A DNA stretch of 64,000 nt, from positions 1-64,000 of the forward strand of contig NZ_JBBMEX010000003.1 in NCBI RefSeq assembly GCF_040096355.1, given 5' to 3'. How positions within the stretch are numbered: position 1 is the stretch's first letter; the number at the start of each line of letters is the position of its first letter. The position numbers were made by a program, and so were the translations under genes. Source of the stretch: Maccoyibacter intestinihominis. Its GTDB lineage: Bacteria; Bacillota; Clostridia; Lachnospirales; Lachnospiraceae. Under the pieces are notes generated by a model that was not told the DNA's origin, did no database searches, and was given only the letters and a program-made list of their open reading frames with translations. Of the stretch, positions 8,462-18,800 are shown piece by piece.

Positions 8462-8849
8462 CATAATGTCTCATAACATGAAACATCCAATATTCCATCC
8501 ATAGAACTCTCTCTTGCGAGTCCCTTTACCTGATATTCGTTCTCTTTTGTATATCTCATAATGTATCCGATTGGTAACAACATGCATACAAGGTGCTGCC
8601 AAAATGAAAGGATATCAACATACAGACAGCAAATACTAATACCGAACTGTGACTATTATAGCTCCTGTTTTTGCGATTTTTTGATTCATACGCTCACTCC
8701 TCTGCTGTTTCTTCTCGTGAAATTACTTTTTATTCTGCTTTTTTCTATTGCAACAATCCATTTCATTTGCTCTGTGCTTTCTTTAAGATACCATACCTGT
8801 TTTGTAACATATAGTTCCGTTTTTATGCATAATGTGTCAATATTTTAAA

Positions 8850-8877
8850 ACAACCCCTCCGTCCCCGGAGAGGTTGT
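8850..8877 (-). terminator. Terminator of the PpiC lipoprotein gene
   Basis: Stem ACAACC / GGTTGT plus CTCCG / CGGAG (one mismatch) just after the stop at 8881, followed on the minus strand by TTTTAAAATATTG. Confidence 0.7.
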
Positions 8878-8880
8878 CTG

Positions 8881-9873
8881 TTACTTTTCTTCCATATGTC
8901 GATCTATGACTTCAAAAAAGGAATCGGTCTTAACATCCTTTGGCAGATTTACCTGAAGTTTATCCCACATTTTTGTATTCAAAACCGTAGAGCTGTTTTC
9001 AACATATTTGTCATATACGGTATGGAATGCTTTTTCCTTGCGTTCCTCTAAAATGACTTTTTTATTCTTGTCTGTCAGCTCTTTGTTGTATTTGTTGATG
9101 CACTTGATGAAATAATATCCCTCTTTTGTTTTGATCTTTCCTGAGATTTCTTCGTTTTCTAACTCAAATGCTTCTTTCACAACTTCCTTTGGCATATCCT
9201 CCCTGCCAAATTTAATATCTGTTCTGGTTTCCTCATTGCAGCTTGCTGCCACCGAAGCAAAATCTTCGCCTCTTTTCAGGCGTTTTTTTACCTCATCCGC
9301 TTTTCCGGAATCCTTGACAAAAATCTGCATCCCTTCTATAATGCGCGCTTCATCATCACTGACTTCCTCATCCACACTTCCGATCAACGACTGATATACC
9401 TTCGATGCTAACAAATACTCGCTATACATTTTCGTGATCAGCGACTGACTGGCACCCATATATTTTCGCTCTTCTTTGGAAAGGGATTCATAGTACTCTT
9501 TTGCCGCAGCCTCTGCAATCTGCTCTTCTTCCTTTGTCAGCTCGATCTTCTGCTCTTTTGCAATACCATTCATACATTTGATCTTAGAAAGCTGTGATAT
9601 TGTCAACTCTTTCACATACTGCTCTAAATCTTCCTGTACGGATTTCTGCTTTCTCAGGCTGACCCCATAGGCATTACCGTAGATATTCATATAATTGGTC
9701 AGATAGACCTTTGCCTCTTTTTTCTTGCAAACCTCTTTGTCGATCTTAAACACCTGATGATAGCCGACAGGCTTTAAGAACACCACTTTTGTATTTCCGA
9801 TCTGACAGCCGCTCAGCAGCAACGCCACAAGCAGCAGACATGCCATACTCCTGATTCTTCTGTGTGATCTCAT
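8881..9873 (-). CDS. PpiC/PrsA-like peptidyl-prolyl isomerase lipoprotein
   Basis: Exported foldase lipoprotein (330 aa). The N terminus is basic (MRSHRRIRSM), then a hydrophobic stretch and the lipobox LLSG-C at about residue 23, so it should be lipid-anchored outside the membrane. A SurA_N-like helical region is followed by a parvulin domain (about 180-270) with IFVKDSGKADEVKKRL...GEDFASVA and EGYYFIKCINK. Such proteins help secreted proteins fold. The gene follows the FAD oxidoreductase with a 3-nt gap. Parvulin catalytic residues are only partly recognisable, so a chaperone-only role is possible. Confidence 0.85.
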   Translation of the reverse strand: MRSHRRIRSMACLLLVALLLSGCQIGNTKVVFLKPVGYHQVFKIDKEVCKKKEAKVYLTNYMNIYGNAYGVSLRKQKSVQEDLEQYVKELTISQLSKIKCMNGIAKEQKIELTKEEEQIAEAAAKEYYESLSKEERKYMGASQSLITKMYSEYLLASKVYQSLIGSVDEEVSDDEARIIEGMQIFVKDSGKADEVKKRLKRGEDFASVAASCNEETRTDIKFGREDMPKEVVKEAFELENEEISGKIKTKEGYYFIKCINKYNKELTDKNKKVILEERKEKAFHTVYDKYVENSSTVLNTKMWDKLQVNLPKDVKTDSFFEVIDRHMEEK

Positions 9874-9876
9874 CTC

Positions 9877-11274
9877 CTACTCCATTGTCTTTAAGATACT
9901 TCTCGCTACAGACAATCCGTTTGCAGATGCCTGCTGAAGTCCTCTTGTCACAGATGCTCCGTCTCCGATCGCACGAAGTCCCGGAATACTGGTTTCAAAA
10001 TCCTTATTGACTACAACTTTGTTAGAATAGAATTTTACCTCTACACCATAGAGAAGTGTTTCATCACTTGCAATACCCGGTGTTACTTTATCGAGTGCCT
10101 CGATCATTTCCTCAATATCCACCATGATACGATGTGGGAATACCAAAGACAGATCTCCCGGAACCGCATCCTTCAAAGTCGGGATCAGGTTGTTACGGCA
10201 CAGACGCTCCTCGGTTGTTCTTCTTCCACGTTTAAAATCTCCAAAAGTCTGTACTAAGATTTTTCCGGCACAGAGCATATTGGAAAGCTGTGCAATCTGT
10301 TTTCCATATTCGATCGGTGTCTTGAACGGTTTTGTAAAGTTCTTAGATACCAACAGTGCAAAGTTCGTATTGTTTGTCTTTAAATCTTTTGACTTATAAG
10401 CGTGTCCATTGACTACGGCAAGACCGTCATCATAGTACTCGGTTGCCACCTCTCCGGAAGGATTGGTACAGAAGGTACGCACCTTATCATCAAAGGTCGG
10501 TGTATGATAAACAAGTTTTGCCTCATAGAGATTGCGGTTCAGTACGTCCATAACTTCATCACGCACTTCCACACGCACACCAACATCTACCGTTCCTACC
10601 TCTGTCTCAACTTCGTGCTCTTTACAGATATGTGCAAACCAGTCTGCTCCTTCACGTCCGACTGCTGAGACGATCTCTTTTGCACGGAATTCTTCGCCTT
10701 TTTCGGTCAGGACTCCAACGGCTCTTCCGCCTTCAATGATGAGGTCTTTGACCATAGTATCAAAACGGATTTCCACGCCTGCTTCTAAAAGATGTTCCTG
10801 AAGTCTGGAGTAAATCTTATATCCCTCTTCAGTTCCTAAATGACGGATCGGACATTCGATCAGCTTTAAGTTGGCATTGATCGCTTTTCTTCTGATCTCA
10901 CGGATCTCTTTTTCTTTGTCCACGCCGTAAATACTCGTATCTGCACCGAATTTCAGATAGATTTCATCGGATTCATGGATCAGTTCTTTGGCTGCCTCAT
11001 AGCCTAAAATCTCCGGAAGATTTCCACCGACATCCGGGGATAAGGAGAGTTTTCCATCAGAAAATGCTCCTGCTCCTGCAAATCCGGTCGTAATGGAACA
11101 TGGCTGACATCCTACGCAGACCTTTGTCTTACGTTTCGGACACTGGCGGTTCTCGATCCTTCTTCCTTTTTCAATCATCAGTACCTTTAAATCTTTTTTA
11201 TGCTCTAATAACTCATATGCACAAAAGATTCCGGAAGGTCCTGCTCCTATAATAATAATATCATAATTTAACAT
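9877..11274 (-). CDS. FAD-dependent oxidoreductase (COG2509 family)
   Basis: Flavoprotein (465 aa) with an N-terminal dinucleotide-binding motif, DIIIIGAGPSGIFCAYEL, and the family's cysteine pair in KVCVGCQPC near residues 50-57. The C-terminal FAD motif is ...AIGDGASVTRGLQQASANG. Homologues are annotated as FAD-dependent dehydrogenases of unknown substrate, distantly like geranylgeranyl reductase and HI0933 proteins. It begins 18 nt after the small acidic protein gene and ends 3 nt before the PpiC gene, so all may be one operon. No substrate can be assigned. Confidence 0.82.
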   Translation of the reverse strand: MLNYDIIIIGAGPSGIFCAYELLEHKKDLKVLMIEKGRRIENRQCPKRKTKVCVGCQPCSITTGFAGAGAFSDGKLSLSPDVGGNLPEILGYEAAKELIHESDEIYLKFGADTSIYGVDKEKEIREIRRKAINANLKLIECPIRHLGTEEGYKIYSRLQEHLLEAGVEIRFDTMVKDLIIEGGRAVGVLTEKGEEFRAKEIVSAVGREGADWFAHICKEHEVETEVGTVDVGVRVEVRDEVMDVLNRNLYEAKLVYHTPTFDDKVRTFCTNPSGEVATEYYDDGLAVVNGHAYKSKDLKTNNTNFALLVSKNFTKPFKTPIEYGKQIAQLSNMLCAGKILVQTFGDFKRGRRTTEERLCRNNLIPTLKDAVPGDLSLVFPHRIMVDIEEMIEALDKVTPGIASDETLLYGVEVKFYSNKVVVNKDFETSIPGLRAIGDGASVTRGLQQASANGLSVARSILKTME

Positions 11275-11292
11275 TTAAAAACTTCCTTTCTT

Positions 11293-11556
11293 TTATCCTT
11301 CTACAATTAAGTATCTTCCACTCGGAAGTGCAAATACTTCTTCTAATTCCTCTAAGTTATCCAAAGACAGTCCGGAAATATCCACACCTTCCTCATCAAA
11401 GTAATCTTTCACATCTTTTAAATCTTTACAGATCACTGCCATGCAGTCTGATAAAAATTCCTCTGCCTCCTCCGGTGTCGTTGCTACCTCTTCCTGAAAT
11501 AACTGAAGCTGTTTCTCTAAGAAAACCTGCAGACACTCTTCATCATATTCATTCAT
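11293..11556 (-). CDS. Small acidic protein of unknown function
   Basis: An 87-residue, strongly acidic protein (EEVATTPEEAEEFLSDCM; LSLDNLEELEEVF) that I do not recognise. It looks helical and soluble, without signal peptide or membrane segment. I start at the ATG at 11556, which has AGGAGG 10 nt upstream; the longer frame to 11622 would overlap maf and has no such site. It lies between maf and the FAD oxidoreductase on the same strand, so it is probably cotranscribed. Confidence 0.7.
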   Translation of the reverse strand: MNEYDEECLQVFLEKQLQLFQEEVATTPEEAEEFLSDCMAVICKDLKDVKDYFDEEGVDISGLSLDNLEELEEVFALPSGRYLIVEG

Positions 11557-11618
11557 ACCAGATATTCCTCCTAAATAACTCTCTCCCAATACGTTTTTTT
11601 CACACCCATAGTATCGTA

Positions 11619-12200
11619 TCAAAAACGCGTCGGGATTTCAATGGATTTTCGCTTTATTTCCTGATAAATTCTGCCGATAGGAAGTCCTACAACATTGTTG
11701 TAGTCCCCCTCGATCTTCTGAATGAATTTTGCTCCGAGCCCTTGAATGGCATAGGCACCCGCTTTATCCATCGGTTCGCCACCGGCAATATAATCTCTGA
11801 TCTCTTCTTCTGAAACCGGATACATCGTCACTTTTGTTCTTTCAAAAAAATTCTCCATGCTTTGATCCCGGTTATCTATCAATGCCACTCCGGTGTAAAC
11901 CTCATGTTCTTTTCCCGAAAGCATGGTAAGCATTCTTAAAGCATCCGCTTCATCCTTTGGTTTTCCTAATATTTTTCCTTCATATGCAACCACGGTATCC
12001 GCTCCTAATACCAAAGCATCTGCTCCTGCTGTCTTTGCAACCTCTTCTGCTTTCTGTTTTGCCAATTCCATCACCTCTTCGCCCGGAAGCTCTTTTGTGA
12101 TCACCTCTTCGCCGGTTGCCGGCAGGATATCGAATTTTACTCCGATCTGTTCTAACAATTCTTTTCTTCGCGGCGATGCCGATGCTAAAATGAATCTCAT
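11619..12200 (-). CDS. maf: Maf-like nucleoside triphosphate pyrophosphatase
   Basis: House-cleaning NTP pyrophosphatase (193 aa), cytoplasmic, acting in this family on dTTP/UTP or modified nucleotides. MRFILASASPRRKELLEQIG is the Maf signature at the N terminus; ADTVV (about residue 69) and GKPKDEADALRMLTMLSGKEHEVYTGV carry the active-site residues, and GAYAIQGLGAKFI is the conserved late motif. It starts 10 nt after the addA stop, in an operon with the recombination genes. Confidence 0.94.
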   Translation of the reverse strand: MRFILASASPRRKELLEQIGVKFDILPATGEEVITKELPGEEVMELAKQKAEEVAKTAGADALVLGADTVVAYEGKILGKPKDEADALRMLTMLSGKEHEVYTGVALIDNRDQSMENFFERTKVTMYPVSEEEIRDYIAGGEPMDKAGAYAIQGLGAKFIQKIEGDYNNVVGLPIGRIYQEIKRKSIEIPTRF

Positions 12201-12209
12201 ATCTTCCTC

Positions 12210-15200
12210 CTAAAGTTTTACGATTTTTTCTAATGCAAAGGAATAGATCAGTTTCTCGCCGACTTCTACCTCTAATGCCTTTGCCAATGCCTCCGCATAA
12301 AGTTCAATCTGGGTTTTATATCTTCCGATCAACTGCTCGCCTTTGTTTACCCGGTCAGTCTTATAATCTAACACATGTACTTTACCGTCCTCAATAAAAA
12401 AGACATCCACGATTCCCTGGATCAATACCCGCTCCGTACTCTCCATTTCCGGATAGATCTCACCCGCTTCTTTTCCTAATACAAACGGTTTTTCTAAAAA
12501 TAATCTGCCTGCCCGCTGTGCATTACTCATGCGGATTGCTGTTTCATCCATAAAAAATCCGGCAATCTTATCCGGCAGGATCAGTTCATACATCTGCTCA
12601 TCTATTTTATGCTCTTCTAAAAGCTCTGACAATCGTTTTTTTACAATGCCTGCAATGCCTGCCCGGTCTGTCTGTACGCCTGCACTTTGGATCTGCTCCT
12701 CCATCCGTGAAAAATCAATGCACTCCATGGCACGGTGTACTGCTGTACCTCTTTTTGCTCCCTGATTTTCCTCACGCGCTTTTACAAATTCCGGCACATA
12801 CGGCAGCGGTACTTCTTCTTCAAACCAGCGTACCGTCTGCTCCTCCTCCGGTTCAAATACCATATCCCTGTGTTTTAATTCTGAAACGGATATCTTTGTC
12901 TTTAAGGAAACCTCTTCCATTTTCGGATAACAATAGGAAAGCCGCTCTGTTAACTCCTTTGTATCTGCTTCGCGGATATGCTCTAAAAGCTGTTCTTTCT
13001 CCCAGCCCTTTTGAAATTCCTCTGCGAATTCACTCTGCTCTTTGCTATCACTATCCACATACACCGGATATCTTTCACCATAGGAATAGATTGCCGGCAA
13101 AATCCAGTCAAAATAGCTTCCCGCATTACTCCTGCATCCATAGGAAAGCATCCCGGTACCGGCACTGCTTTGATAGCTTTCTAATTTTTCTCCCGGTTTT
13201 TTTAGGGTTCCGACTAAAATCAGTTTTTCTTTTGCTCTCGTCAGTGCCACATAGAGAACACGAAGCTCCTCGCCTAAGTTTTCCAAACGGATCTGCTCTG
13301 CTAAAATCTGCTTCACAAAGGACTGCGACTTGATCCGCCTTTTCGTATCATACTCTTCCACACCGATCCCAAACTGCGGATGTACGACGATTTTTCCATA
13401 ACTGTCCGACATATTAAAACGTTTTCCCAATCCTGCCACAAAGCAGATTGGAAATTCGAGACCCTTGCTCTTATGGATACTCATAATACGCACCGCTTCA
13501 TCATTTTCACTGACAATCTCTGCTTCGCCAAAATCCACGTCATATTTCTGTAATTTTTCAATATATCGGATAAAATGGAACAGGCCACGGTAACTGCTGT
13601 TTTCAAATGCAATTGCCTTTTCTATCAGCATTTCCACATTTGCCCTGCGCTGTCCGCCTGCCGGCAGTGCCGTAACATAATCTAAATATCCGGTCATTGC
13701 AAAAATCTCATAGAGCAGTTCATGGATTGGCAGATAACGGCTCTTTTTTCGTAGCTTCTGATATGTCTGATGAAAACGTGCTAATTTTTCCTGTATCTCC
13801 TCTGGCAGTTTCTGACGCAATTCCTCGCTGATGCTTTCCGATATCTCTTCGGATTCCGGCATCCATGCCAGCACATTTTCATAAAATGGTTTTTCTTTAT
13901 CCACTGCCCGAAGATAGCCTAACTCCTCTTCGCCAAGTCCGCCAAACCACGAAGTCAGAACGGATGCTAATGGAATATCCTGTCTTGGATTATCCAAAAT
14001 TGCCAGATAATTCAAAAGCACCTGGATTTCCTGTGTGGAAAAATATCCGGTTCTCGAGATCGCATGTGCCGGAATCCCCATTTTCCCAAGTTCAGCTGCC
14101 ATCACATCGGCATCTCCTCCGGGACTTCGCAAAAGGATGACCATATCCGAATATCCCGGTCTTCGTAACTCTCCGCTTTTTTTATCCGTGATCCATCCGT
14201 TTTCCTTTAACTGCCGGATCTTTCTTCCGATCGTCCCTGCTTCTAAAATGCTCCGCTCTGTGCTGCTGTCCTGTTCCACCACAATGACTTCAGAAGATTC
14301 CTGTTCTCCTTTCAATACCGGATAATCTGCTCCCGGATAAAGGGCTGCATCCTCATCATAATGAACCCTGCCTAAATCTTTTCCCATGATCTTATAAAAG
14401 ATGTCATTGACCGCCGCTAAGACTCCTTCCCTGCTTCGGAAATTCTTATGCAGTTCGATCTTCTGATACGGACTGTCCTCTTTCGTATAAGTCTCATATT
14501 TTTCCATAAAAAGTTCCGGTCTTGCCAAACGGAAACGATAGATACTCTGCTTCACATCCCCAACCATAAACATATTTGGCTCTCCTGACTGTATCTTCGA
14601 TACGGCACTTAAGATTGCCTCCTGCAAATAGTTGCTGTCCTGATACTCATCAATCATGACTTCTTCAAAAAAATTCCGGAACTCCTCTGCAACAGGTGTC
14701 GGCTCCTTCGTCTTAGCATTCACTAAAATATCCAATGCAAAATGCTCGATATCTGAAAAATCCACCAGACTCTTTTTCCGTTTTGCCTTGTCATAAGCCT
14801 CTGTAAACGCGCGGACTAATTCGAGTAAGACATGTACCATCGGCTGCTGTCTGCAAAGAGAAGCCTTCAGATCAGACTGGCTTTGAAAGAATATTTTTTC
14901 ACGCAGCTTCTGGATCGTATCTTTCATCTGTTCTCTTGCCGCTTTGACCTGTGCCTGTTTTTGCAGACTTCCATCATAGCCCCGTGCCGCCGCAAGTCGT
15001 GCATAGGCAGGAATCTCTGTCAATGCCTGTACAATATCTACATAGGTATCCTTTGTACACAAAGTTTCCACCAGTTCTAAGTCGCTTTTAATAGTGCCTG
15101 CATACATCTGCGGTCCGTCAAACTCCTGTGTCAGATTCCATGCCTTTTGCAATTCTCGCAAAACATCTTCCATACTGTTCCGGTAATCAGAAAATGCAAG

Positions 15201-15839
15201 CTGCATCCAGACGGAGTCATCCGGGGATTCACATGCTTTTTTGTAATCTTCATCTAACTTATCAAGCCACTCGGACTGCCATGGATTCGACTGTGCCGTA
15301 GTAAAGAGTTCTAATATCATACCACGGACATTCCGGTCGCTTTTTGCCGTTGCAAAAGCCTCCATAAAGGACGTAAAATCTTCATTTGATTTTTCATAAA
15401 AACTCTCTAAAACTTCATCTAATACCTGCTCTTTTAACAGTGCTAATTCTCCCTCATCTGCAATCCGAAACCCCGGTTCTAAATCAATCGTATGGAAATA
15501 ATTTCGCACGATATAGAGACAAAAACTGTCAATCGTCGTGATCTGGGCATTATGGATCAACGACTGTTGTCTTTGCAGATGATGATTTTCCGGTTCCCTT
15601 TCTAATGCCGCTTCAATGGCATCACCAATTCTTTCGCGCATCTCTGAAGCTGCCGCATTGGTAAAGGTTACCACTAAGAGCCGGTCCACATCCACCGGAT
15701 GCTGTTCATCGGTAATCCTTTTTATGATCCTCTCTACTAAGACGGCGGTCTTTCCAGAACCGGCTGCCGCGGATACTAAGATATTGCGATCCCGTAATTC
15801 AATTACCTGTCTCTGTTCTTTTGTCCATTCCACAGCCAT
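12210..15839 (-). CDS. addA: ATP-dependent helicase/nuclease subunit AddA
   Basis: 1209-aa UvrD-like helicase plus nuclease of the AddAB complex, which resects double-strand breaks for RecA. Walker A is AAAGSGKTAVLVER (about 24-37); VMIDEYQDSN is Walker B; MFMVGDVKQSIYRFR, VRIMSIHKSKGLEFP and LRVLYVALTRAKEKL are helicase motifs. The C terminus carries the RecB-type nuclease core GIVDVFFIEDGKVHVLDYKTD. The start overlaps the addB stop by one base (TAATG). Length is normal and all motifs are present. Confidence 0.97.
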   Translation of the reverse strand: MAVEWTKEQRQVIELRDRNILVSAAAGSGKTAVLVERIIKRITDEQHPVDVDRLLVVTFTNAAASEMRERIGDAIEAALEREPENHHLQRQQSLIHNAQITTIDSFCLYIVRNYFHTIDLEPGFRIADEGELALLKEQVLDEVLESFYEKSNEDFTSFMEAFATAKSDRNVRGMILELFTTAQSNPWQSEWLDKLDEDYKKACESPDDSVWMQLAFSDYRNSMEDVLRELQKAWNLTQEFDGPQMYAGTIKSDLELVETLCTKDTYVDIVQALTEIPAYARLAAARGYDGSLQKQAQVKAAREQMKDTIQKLREKIFFQSQSDLKASLCRQQPMVHVLLELVRAFTEAYDKAKRKKSLVDFSDIEHFALDILVNAKTKEPTPVAEEFRNFFEEVMIDEYQDSNYLQEAILSAVSKIQSGEPNMFMVGDVKQSIYRFRLARPELFMEKYETYTKEDSPYQKIELHKNFRSREGVLAAVNDIFYKIMGKDLGRVHYDEDAALYPGADYPVLKGEQESSEVIVVEQDSSTERSILEAGTIGRKIRQLKENGWITDKKSGELRRPGYSDMVILLRSPGGDADVMAAELGKMGIPAHAISRTGYFSTQEIQVLLNYLAILDNPRQDIPLASVLTSWFGGLGEEELGYLRAVDKEKPFYENVLAWMPESEEISESISEELRQKLPEEIQEKLARFHQTYQKLRKKSRYLPIHELLYEIFAMTGYLDYVTALPAGGQRRANVEMLIEKAIAFENSSYRGLFHFIRYIEKLQKYDVDFGEAEIVSENDEAVRIMSIHKSKGLEFPICFVAGLGKRFNMSDSYGKIVVHPQFGIGVEEYDTKRRIKSQSFVKQILAEQIRLENLGEELRVLYVALTRAKEKLILVGTLKKPGEKLESYQSSAGTGMLSYGCRSNAGSYFDWILPAIYSYGERYPVYVDSDSKEQSEFAEEFQKGWEKEQLLEHIREADTKELTERLSYCYPKMEEVSLKTKISVSELKHRDMVFEPEEEQTVRWFEEEVPLPYVPEFVKAREENQGAKRGTAVHRAMECIDFSRMEEQIQSAGVQTDRAGIAGIVKKRLSELLEEHKIDEQMYELILPDKIAGFFMDETAIRMSNAQRAGRLFLEKPFVLGKEAGEIYPEMESTERVLIQGIVDVFFIEDGKVHVLDYKTDRVNKGEQLIGRYKTQIELYAEALAKALEVEVGEKLIYSFALEKIVKL

Positions 15840-18800
15840 TACTCGCCGCCCCCTTTATTTGTTAAGTCTTCACTTATTTTTTTAAGAATATCATTGTCCT
15901 TTAAATTTTTTTCTAACTCATGATAATGATATCCCGGAATCTTTGCATCAAATCCACAGATACTCCGATACGCACAATAGTCACAGCCGCTTTTCGAGTC
16001 TAACAGATATGGCTCTGCTGCAATATTTCCTCCTAACATTCCATTGCCAAGCTCCTTAATCTTTTCTGTTGCAAATGCTCCGACATTAGAAAAAGCTGTT
16101 TCTGAGAGTGTCTTAGATGTTGCAGAAATCGTTCCGTCTTTTTTTAATTTTACCGGGATGACATGCGACTCGCTCTCCATCTCTGTATCCATTGCCCGCC
16201 AGACATCTTCCTCACTGTTGACAATACCATCTAACTTCAGACGCTGTAGGATTTCCTCTCCAATTTCTTCCTCGCTCATTTCGGCTCTGCCCTCTGCATA
16301 AGGGTCATCTACATGATAATAGAAGATTCCCGCAGGCACTGTCGTTTTCTGTGGATATTTCTTCGCCGTTACCTCCAATGCCGCGTTCAGATATACCACA
16401 AGCTGTAACTGTAAACCATGATAGAGATTTAAAAGCTGAAAACTCGTATTTCCGGTCTTGTAATCGATGATCTTTACATAGACCTTTTCATTGGTCGTAT
16501 AAGTGTCCATCCGGTCAATCCTTCCACGCAGATGCATCCGTTCTTCTTCGTTTAAGACGAACTGTGCCGCGTCTAAATGATTTGCTGCTGAAAAGACCAG
16601 CTCATAGCCTTCCGGGCGGAATTTTCCACGCTTTACCTGTTCCCGCAGTGTCTCAATGGTGCGATGGTAGACACGCTTCATCTGTCCGATCATAAACTGA
16701 CTTTTTTTTGTATCATATTCTTCTAAGAGCCTGTTTCTTTCTAAAGATTCCTCAAAAGAATGTTCTTCTAACCTTCTGCTGTCCTCTTCCTCTAAATCTT
16801 TCCAGGTCAGCCCTTCTTTTCGCAGGCTTTTTGAAAAAGATTCAATTGCAAAGTGGAATACATTACCGAAATCTGCCGGTGTAAAATCCTGCATCTGGCG
16901 TTCGCTGAGCCCTAAGCCATATTGCAGATAATGCGCGCAGGCACAGGCGGCATAACGCTCTAACCTTGTGACACTGCTCTCAAGCACTTTTCCATAAATC
17001 TCATGTATCAGATCTCCCGGCAACTTTTTCGCATGGTACTGCATATAAGAAGCATCGATCAGATGATAAATCGGTTCTGCCCAATCTTTGTTTTCTAAAT
17101 ACCAGTGCGCTAAAGCCTCCCAGTCCTTTCCTGCCGTCTCTTCCATGTGAAGTCCATGCTGTTCCCTTTGTGCTAAGAGTCCCTGTAAAAAATAGGACAT
17201 ACTGCTCTTTGGCGTTGCAATGGTCATACTGCGGTCAAATGCTTCCTGTACTTTGATCTGTGGATACATTTTTTTGATCTGTCCGATCAGATAAGATGGA
17301 CGTATCGCTTTTCCTTCCGAATCCACGCGGGAATAACTTAGAATTAAATGTTCTTTTGGCTTTGTCATATTTAAATACAGATAGAACTTTTGGATAAACG
17401 CCCGCTCTCTTGGTGTCGGTGCAAGCTGGATATCCTTTTCTAAAAGATGTTCCCTGTCAAAACCTGACAGGATACCGCCCGCCGCTGCCGCTTTCGGGAT
17501 AATCCCATCATTCACTCCGGCAAAAAAGAGCACACGGATATCATCTAATCTTGTTCTTTCGATATCACCTAATACCACGCAGTCATATCCCGGCGGGATC
17601 ACACCTACCTTTGCCGCTTCAAATCCGGCATCTAAGACATCTGCATATTCCGTAATATCAAACTGCTCGTCTCCAAGCAGATCTACGATCTTATCTAACA
17701 GATCCATCACGATCCCATAAATCTGCTCATATTCCTTTGCTGCCGCAAAATCCCTTTCTTCTTCAAATTCCAACTGCATCTTTCGCAGTTTTTCTTCCAC
17801 TTCATGAGCAGTGAGAAACTGATACAGTGCGGTTGTCTTTTCCTTTACCGTGGTCTTTTTCTTTGCAAGCACTTCCCGGAAAACCCCTGCACATTCCATA
17901 AAATTACTGCGGATCTGATTTAATTCTTCTAATGTCTCCTCGCAATATCCTGCCGGACATTTTTCAAATACATGATTCCACTTCCGATACCCCCAGATGC
18001 CCGTTGCAAGTATGTAGTTCTCTAACCGATCTATTTCCTCAGTGCTCTGCCTGCTGAGTCCGCTGCGGAAATACCGCATCACGCTCTCATACGAGAAATC
18101 CTCTTCTACCATTTCTAACGATGCCCGTAAAAATTCAATAAACGGATGAAACAGGATGGTCTTTTTCTCATCAATAAAATAAGGGATCCCATAGGCTTCA
18201 AAGATTTCTTTGACATAATTGGCATAATCCGCCGCTGCTCCCGATACAATGGCAAAATCGCGGTAACGGTAATCTTCTTCCCTTACCATCCGGCTGATCG
18301 TCGCTGCCGCAAATTCTAACTCTTCCTTCCGGTTCTGACAGCTTTGGATCTGTATCTCATCCTGTTCTTTCGGATAGGCTTTTAAACTGCTGCGGAACAG
18401 ATTTTCCTCTAAATGCAGCAATGCTTTTGCGTTCCCATAACGGTATTGTCTGCCGTCTTCTACCCATATCGGCTCTAACACTTCGCACTTTGCCTCATCG
18501 GCAAGTTCTAACAGCGTTCTGACCATTTTCTGGCTCATATGGAAAAGTTCCTGTATTCCGGTCACACAAAAAGGGTCTACCCTTTTATCTAACGTGACAG
18601 CCGCCCACACCCGGTCTGTCATCGGAAACAGTGTTTTTAACAGATTGACCTGTACCGGTGTAAATCCTGTAAATCCGTCAAAAATCAGATTGCAGTCCTT
18701 TAACATGACCGAACGTCCTGCTGTCTTTGCACATTCCTCTAACACTTCTTCCGAAGTGATATAACTGCCCTCTAAATACTCTAAAAACTTTCGGTAGATC

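Noticed and set aside
8561..8848. A 95-codon plus-strand frame between abiE and the PpiC gene
   Set aside because: No Shine-Dalgarno and no recognisable content; hydrophobic residues reflect T-rich DNA.
12707..13333. A 208-codon open frame on the plus strand inside addA
   Set aside because: Antisense to intact helicase motifs; composition rich in Leu, Pro, Ser and His typical of shadow frames.
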